From: Dehalococcoidia bacterium
GTDB lineage: Bacteria > Chloroflexota > Dehalococcoidia > SAR202 > UBA11138
DNA length: 7,412 nt
Direction of reading: 5' to 3'
Assembly: GCA_012270625.1 (NCBI GenBank)
Contig: JAAXHZ010000087.1
Span: 1 to 7,412 of the forward strand
In this document: positions 5,203-7,412 of the stretch, in pieces
Layout: each line of letters begins with the position of its first letter
Numbering within the stretch: position 1 is the first letter of the stretch
The notes under the pieces: model-generated
Database searches by the model: none
Seen by the model: only the letters and a program-made list of their open reading frames with translations
Told to the model about the DNA's origin: nothing
Position numbers and translations under genes: made by a program

Positions 5203-6450
5203 TTACAGTATTACCCCCTTGTCCTGGAGCGCGGTTATGTCGTCCCAGGAGTAGCCCAGCTCTTCCACGAGTATATCCTCGGTGTGCTGACCCAGCTCCG
5301 GGGCTTCCTTGAAGATACCCGAAGGCGTCTCACTGTAGATGTTGGGGTGATTGCACATCTTGATCGGCCCGATCACGGGATGGTCGAACGTTGTTATGTA
5401 CTCATTCGCGATCACTTGCGGATCGTCCACCAGCTCATCGGTCGATTGCACCTTTGCGTAGATGAAGTCCCCGGTCGCGCGGAAATGCTTGTCCCACTCA
5501 TTGGAAGTCCGCGTCAGGAACTGCCTGTCCATGATACTGACCAGCTCTTCCCTGTTCTCAGATCTCGCCTCCATTGTGGCGTACTTCGGGTCGTCCACGA
5601 TCTCAGCGAGTCCGAGCGCGGTCATGAACGATTCCCAGTAGCGGTCCGGCTGTAGGTGCATCAACTGTATCCATCGACCATCCCCACACTTGTACAGGTT
5701 GGCGAGAACGTTCCAGGCAGACTTGCGGTCGTACGCCCCGAATCGGTTGCCGCCCATTATCAGGCTCATGCTCATCCCCATTCCCTGGAGCCACATGTTG
5801 GCGCTCAGGTGGGACGCATCTACCTTCTGACCCACGCCCTGCACGAACCTGGCGACAAGCGCCGCCAGTACTCCCTGGCACAGCATGATCGCGCCCATCT
5901 GGTCGGACACACCCTGCGAGACCCGCACCGGCTCTTCCGCGTCGGCCGGTGTCGCCGAGATCATCAGCCCGCCTCTTGCCTGGCCGCATCCGTCGAACGA
6001 TGGCAGCCCCGAGTCCGGCCCATTGGGTCCGTACCCGGTGGCTGAGCCGTACACCAGCATTGGGTTGATCTCTCGCAGCGTGTCGTACCCGATCTCCAGT
6101 CTTTCAGCGACCCCCTGTCTGAAATTCTCGACGAATACATCCGCCGTCTCTACCAGCTTGTAGATGATCTCGCGTCCCTCCTGCGTCTTCAGGTTGACCG
6201 CGATTCCGCGCTTGTTTCGGTTGTTCGCCTCGAAGTAGGCGTTCCGACCACCCGGCAGACTTGGAGCGATAGTGGAAGCCCTCGAAAGAGACCGTCCGGC
6301 GTCGCCGTCGAGAGCCTCTATCTTGATGACGTCCGCTCCCATGTCGCCCATCATCGCGGCAGACATCGGCCCGAACTGCCACATCGTCCAGTCGAGAACA
6401 CGGATTCCCTTCATCGGCCCCGTTACGTCGTTTGCGCCATTTTGGAACAC
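5203..6450 (-). CDS. CaiB/BaiF (class III) CoA-transferase B
   Basis: A 415-residue protein from GTG 6450. Seen: IRVLDWTMWQFGP (16-28), MGADVIKIEALDGD (37-50), NRNKRGIAVNL (77-87), VFVENFRQGVAERLEIGY (105-122) and YGSATGYGPNGPD (134-146). GVSDQMGAIML (180-190) contains the expected catalytic Asp183, at the same number as in transferase A; GQKVDASHL follows. Function as for transferase A: CoA transfer between carboxylic acids, substrate unknown. Start: an ATG 54 bases upstream (6504) is in frame but has no ribosome site, whereas GTG 6450 has GGAGGT six bases upstream and gives an N-terminus (VFQNGA) aligning with that of A (MFTNGA). It is the first gene of the minus-strand unit, 4 bp before hicA. 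About half the residues look identical to A by eye, with conserved start and end. Two different class III subunits can form one enzyme, as in BbsEF and SmtAB; whether these do is inference. Confidence 0.92.
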   Translation of the reverse strand: MFQNGANDVTGPMKGIRVLDWTMWQFGPMSAAMMGDMGADVIKIEALDGDAGRSLSRASTIAPSLPGGRNAYFEANNRNKRGIAVNLKTQEGREIIYKLVETADVFVENFRQGVAERLEIGYDTLREINPMLVYGSATGYGPNGPDSGLPSFDGCGQARGGLMISATPADAEEPVRVSQGVSDQMGAIMLCQGVLAALVARFVQGVGQKVDASHLSANMWLQGMGMSMSLIMGGNRFGAYDRKSAWNVLANLYKCGDGRWIQLMHLQPDRYWESFMTALGLAEIVDDPKYATMEARSENREELVSIMDRQFLTRTSNEWDKHFRATGDFIYAKVQSTDELVDDPQVIANEYITTFDHPVIGPIKMCNHPNIYSETPSGIFKEAPELGQHTEDILVEELGYSWDDITALQDKGVIL

Positions 6451-6455
6451 GGGCC

Positions 6456-6461
6456 ACCTCC
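6456..6461 (-). promoter_or_regulatory. Shine-Dalgarno site deciding a GTG start
   Basis: GGAGGT on the minus strand, within a longer GGGGAGGT run, lies five bases before the GTG at 6448-6450. It supports this codon over the upstream in-frame ATG at 6504 as the start of CoA-transferase B. Confidence 0.65.
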
Positions 6462-6470
6462 CCTTTACAT

Positions 6471-6494
6471 GTCCAGCTTTAAGCTGGTCTGGAC
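6471..6494. repeat. palindrome in the leader of the CoA-transferase B operon, possible operator
   Basis: CCAGCTT-T-AAGCTGG (6473-6487) is a perfect 7-bp inverted repeat around one base. An alternative pairing, GTCCAG (6471-6476) with CTGGAC (6489-6494), nests around it. It lies between the candidate -10 element at 6522-6530 and the GTG start at 6450, where a repressor site or a leader hairpin could act. No regulator gene is in the window to match it. Confidence 0.35.
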
Positions 6495-6521
6495 TGCGCG
6501 CCATTGTAGAAGATTAAGGCG

Positions 6522-6530
6522 ATTTTAGCA
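6522..6530 (-). promoter_or_regulatory. extended -10 promoter for the minus-strand cluster
   Basis: The minus strand reads TGCTAAAAT, an extended -10 (TGn plus TAAAAT, 5 of 6 matches). No good -35 box is seen 17 bases upstream, as is tolerated with an extended -10. Transcription would begin near 6515, giving a leader of about 65 bases before GTG 6450 that contains the palindrome. Confidence 0.4.
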
Positions 6531-6555
6531 CCCGGCCACTCAGCCGGACCTGCTG

Positions 6556-6564
6556 TGGTAAAAT
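6556..6564 (+). promoter_or_regulatory. extended -10 promoter for the metallophosphoesterase gene
   Basis: TGGTAAAAT is an extended -10 (TGn plus TAAAAT). It faces away from the minus-strand element at 6522-6530, so this intergenic region looks like a divergent promoter. The predicted start near 6571 leaves a leader of about 45 bases before ATG 6617. GAGGAG (6581-6586) lies in that leader but 30 bases before the ATG. Confidence 0.4.
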
Positions 6565-6616
6565 TCCCCACGCGCCGACTGAGGAGTTCTCTTAACTAAT
6601 AAATGTTGTGTAACAC

Positions 6617-7114
6617 ATGCCGACCCGCATCGTCATAATCTCTGATACCCACCTCCACCGCTGGGACGAAGTCCACCCTGACATTCGCGCAGCGGTGCGA
6701 CAGGCCGACATCGCCGTCCATTGCGGCGACATCGTAAGACAGGATGTAGTTGACGGAATGCGCAGGGAAGCCACTCGTGCTGTGATAGTCCATGGCAACT
6801 CAGACCCCCCAGAGCTTCGAGCTTCTCTGCCGTACACAGAGGTCCTGGAGGTCGAGGGATTCAGGATTGGCGTAACCCACCCCGCGTGGGGAGGCCCAGA
6901 GTTTCCCCTCGAAGAGCTTCTTCCCGACTTCCCGGAGCCTGTGGACGCTATCCTTTTCGGTCACTTCCACGAGACGATCAACGAGGTGCGCGACGGGGTG
7001 CTCTACCTGAACCCTGGCCAGGCGTACAAGTCGTTCATGGTTCCAGCCACGATCGCCGTCCTCACGATCGCCGCCGGCAGAATGACTCCCGAGATCCTCA
7101 CAATTGAGGAGTGA
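6617..7114 (+). CDS. YfcE/MJ0936-type metallophosphoesterase
   Basis: A 165-residue protein, normal for the family. Seen in order: D-x-H (ISDTH, Asp10 and His12), GD (HCGDIV, Asp38), GNSD (60-63), H88 in GVTHPAWGG, and GHFH (115-118). Together these are the full set of two-metal-binding residues of calcineurin-like phosphoesterases. Family knowledge: members of the YfcE/MJ0936 group hydrolyse phosphodiesters in vitro, but the natural substrate is mostly unknown; the protein is cytoplasmic. Start: an in-frame TAA at 6611-6613 rules out any extension, and RIVIISDTH follows directly, so ATG 6617 is secure. There is no ribosome site at normal distance. The nearest purine run, GAGGAG, is 30 bases away and could instead serve an 11-codon ORF (ATG 6603 to TAA 6636-6638) overlapping the start. 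No functional link to the CoA-transferase cluster is evident. Confidence 0.92.
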   Translation: MPTRIVIISDTHLHRWDEVHPDIRAAVRQADIAVHCGDIVRQDVVDGMRREATRAVIVHGNSDPPELRASLPYTEVLEVEGFRIGVTHPAWGGPEFPLEELLPDFPEPVDAILFGHFHETINEVRDGVLYLNPGQAYKSFMVPATIAVLTIAAGRMTPEILTIEE

Positions 7115-7128
7115 GCGTTCGGACACCG

Positions 7129-7137
7129 TGCTAGAAT
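7129..7137 (+). promoter_or_regulatory. extended -10 promoter giving a leaderless mRNA
   Basis: TGCTAGAAT is an extended -10 (TGn plus TAGAAT, 5 of 6). The expected transcription start, 6-7 bases after it, falls at 7143-7144, the A of the ATG of the EVE-domain gene. The TAG within this box is also the in-frame stop limiting that gene upstream. No Shine-Dalgarno site is present, which is consistent with leaderless translation. Confidence 0.45.
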
Positions 7138-7143
7138 AGGCGC

Positions 7144-7412
7144 ATGGCATCACGAAGCGGAAACCAGGAAAGACATAACAGGAGAGGCATTGGGCGAAAC
7201 TACTGGATGTTCGCCGAGTCTCCTGAGAACTTTGCCGTCATAAGAGAAATGGGCGTTACCCTCTTCGGCATGGGACGTCGCTTCAGGCGACGCGCTGAAC
7301 GCATGTCACCCAACGACAGGGTCCTGTTCTACGTGAAGGGCATCCGTAAATGGCCGGCGTCCGCGACTATCATCTCGGAGTGCTTTGAAGACGACTCCGA
7401 GGTCTTCGTATC
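7144..7412 (+). CDS. EVE-domain (PUA-like) protein, N-terminal part
   Basis: The frame runs from ATG 7144 off the right edge, giving 89 residues. After an 18-residue basic N-terminus comes NYWMFAESPENFAVIREMGV (19-38), then FRRRAERMSPNDRVLFYVKG and KWPASATI. This is the start of an EVE domain: first strand NYW-x-F, the basic region, and the GD-like 'PNDRVLFYV' strand. Family knowledge: EVE domains are PUA-like folds that bind modified bases, and many occur in restriction or RNA-modification settings; stand-alone copies of ~140 residues are common and uncharacterised. The start is set by an in-frame TAG at 7132-7134 with no other start codon between. It lies 29 bp after the phosphoesterase gene with its own candidate promoter. 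The last part of the domain and any fused domain lie outside the window. Confidence 0.82.
   Translation, partial: MASRSGNQERHNRRGIGRNYWMFAESPENFAVIREMGVTLFGMGRRFRRRAERMSPNDRVLFYVKGIRKWPASATIISECFEDDSEVFV

Noticed and set aside
5062..5655. Open frame of 197 codons on the + strand spanning the hicA/CoA-transferase B boundary
   Set aside because: It lies opposite both hicA and transferase B and shows no motif; the coding evidence is on the minus strand.
6451..6504. ATG 6504 as start of CoA-transferase B
   Set aside because: No Shine-Dalgarno site precedes it; GTG 6450 has a strong one, and its N-terminus aligns with that of the paralogue.
1..7412. CRISPR array, tRNA/rRNA, transposase or phage genes
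   Set aside because: No regularly spaced direct repeats, cloverleaf or rRNA-like segments, and no transposase or phage protein motifs were seen on either strand.

Overview
The window (about 7.4 kb, moderately high GC, gene-dense) looks like a chromosomal piece of an uncultured bacterium. The repeated class III (CaiB/BaiF) CoA-transferases, an oxalyl-CoA decarboxylase/2-hydroxyacyl-CoA lyase-like ThDP enzyme, a MaoC-type hydratase, small HicAB proteins and an EVE-domain protein recall marine or soil Chloroflexota (Dehalococcoidia/SAR202-like genomes). That placement is an impression from gene content; there is no marker gene.

Left end, + strand: the C-terminus of a CaiB/BaiF CoA-transferase (1-326) is cut by the window edge. 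It is followed by a candidate promoter, a doubtful 32-codon ORF (391-489) and the N-terminal remnant of a NYN-domain RNase-like gene (505-654). The remnant stops 3 bp from the end of the convergent MaoC gene.

Centre, all on the - strand and read from right to left: CoA-transferase B (6450-5203, GTG start), hicA (5198-4936, broken by a one-base frameshift), hicB (4946-4734), ThDP enzyme (4655-2991), CoA-transferase A (2977-1733), a palindromic MITE-like repeat (about 1558-1704), then the MaoC-family hydratase (1524-658). The gaps are short (4 bp, 11 bp overlap, 78 bp, 13 bp), so the first five genes look like one transcription unit, with MaoC possibly a separated last member. A CoA-transferase would load a carboxylic or 2-hydroxy acid onto CoA. 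The ThDP enzyme would cleave or decarboxylate the acyl-CoA, a transferase would recycle the CoA, and the MaoC protein would hydrate or dehydrate an acyl-CoA. This resembles the oxalate (Frc/Oxc) or 2-hydroxyacyl-CoA lyase logic, but the substrate cannot be read from sequence. The two transferases are close paralogues and could form a heteromer.

Right end, + strand: divergent extended -10 elements separate the cluster from a YfcE/MJ0936-type metallophosphoesterase (6617-7114). This is followed by an EVE-domain protein (7144 to window end) whose promoter is placed so that its mRNA would be leaderless.

The points most worth a second look are the CoA-transferase/ThDP lyase/MaoC cluster, the toxin-antitoxin pair with a frameshifted toxin inside it, the palindromic element before the MaoC gene, and the altered catalytic motif in the MaoC protein.
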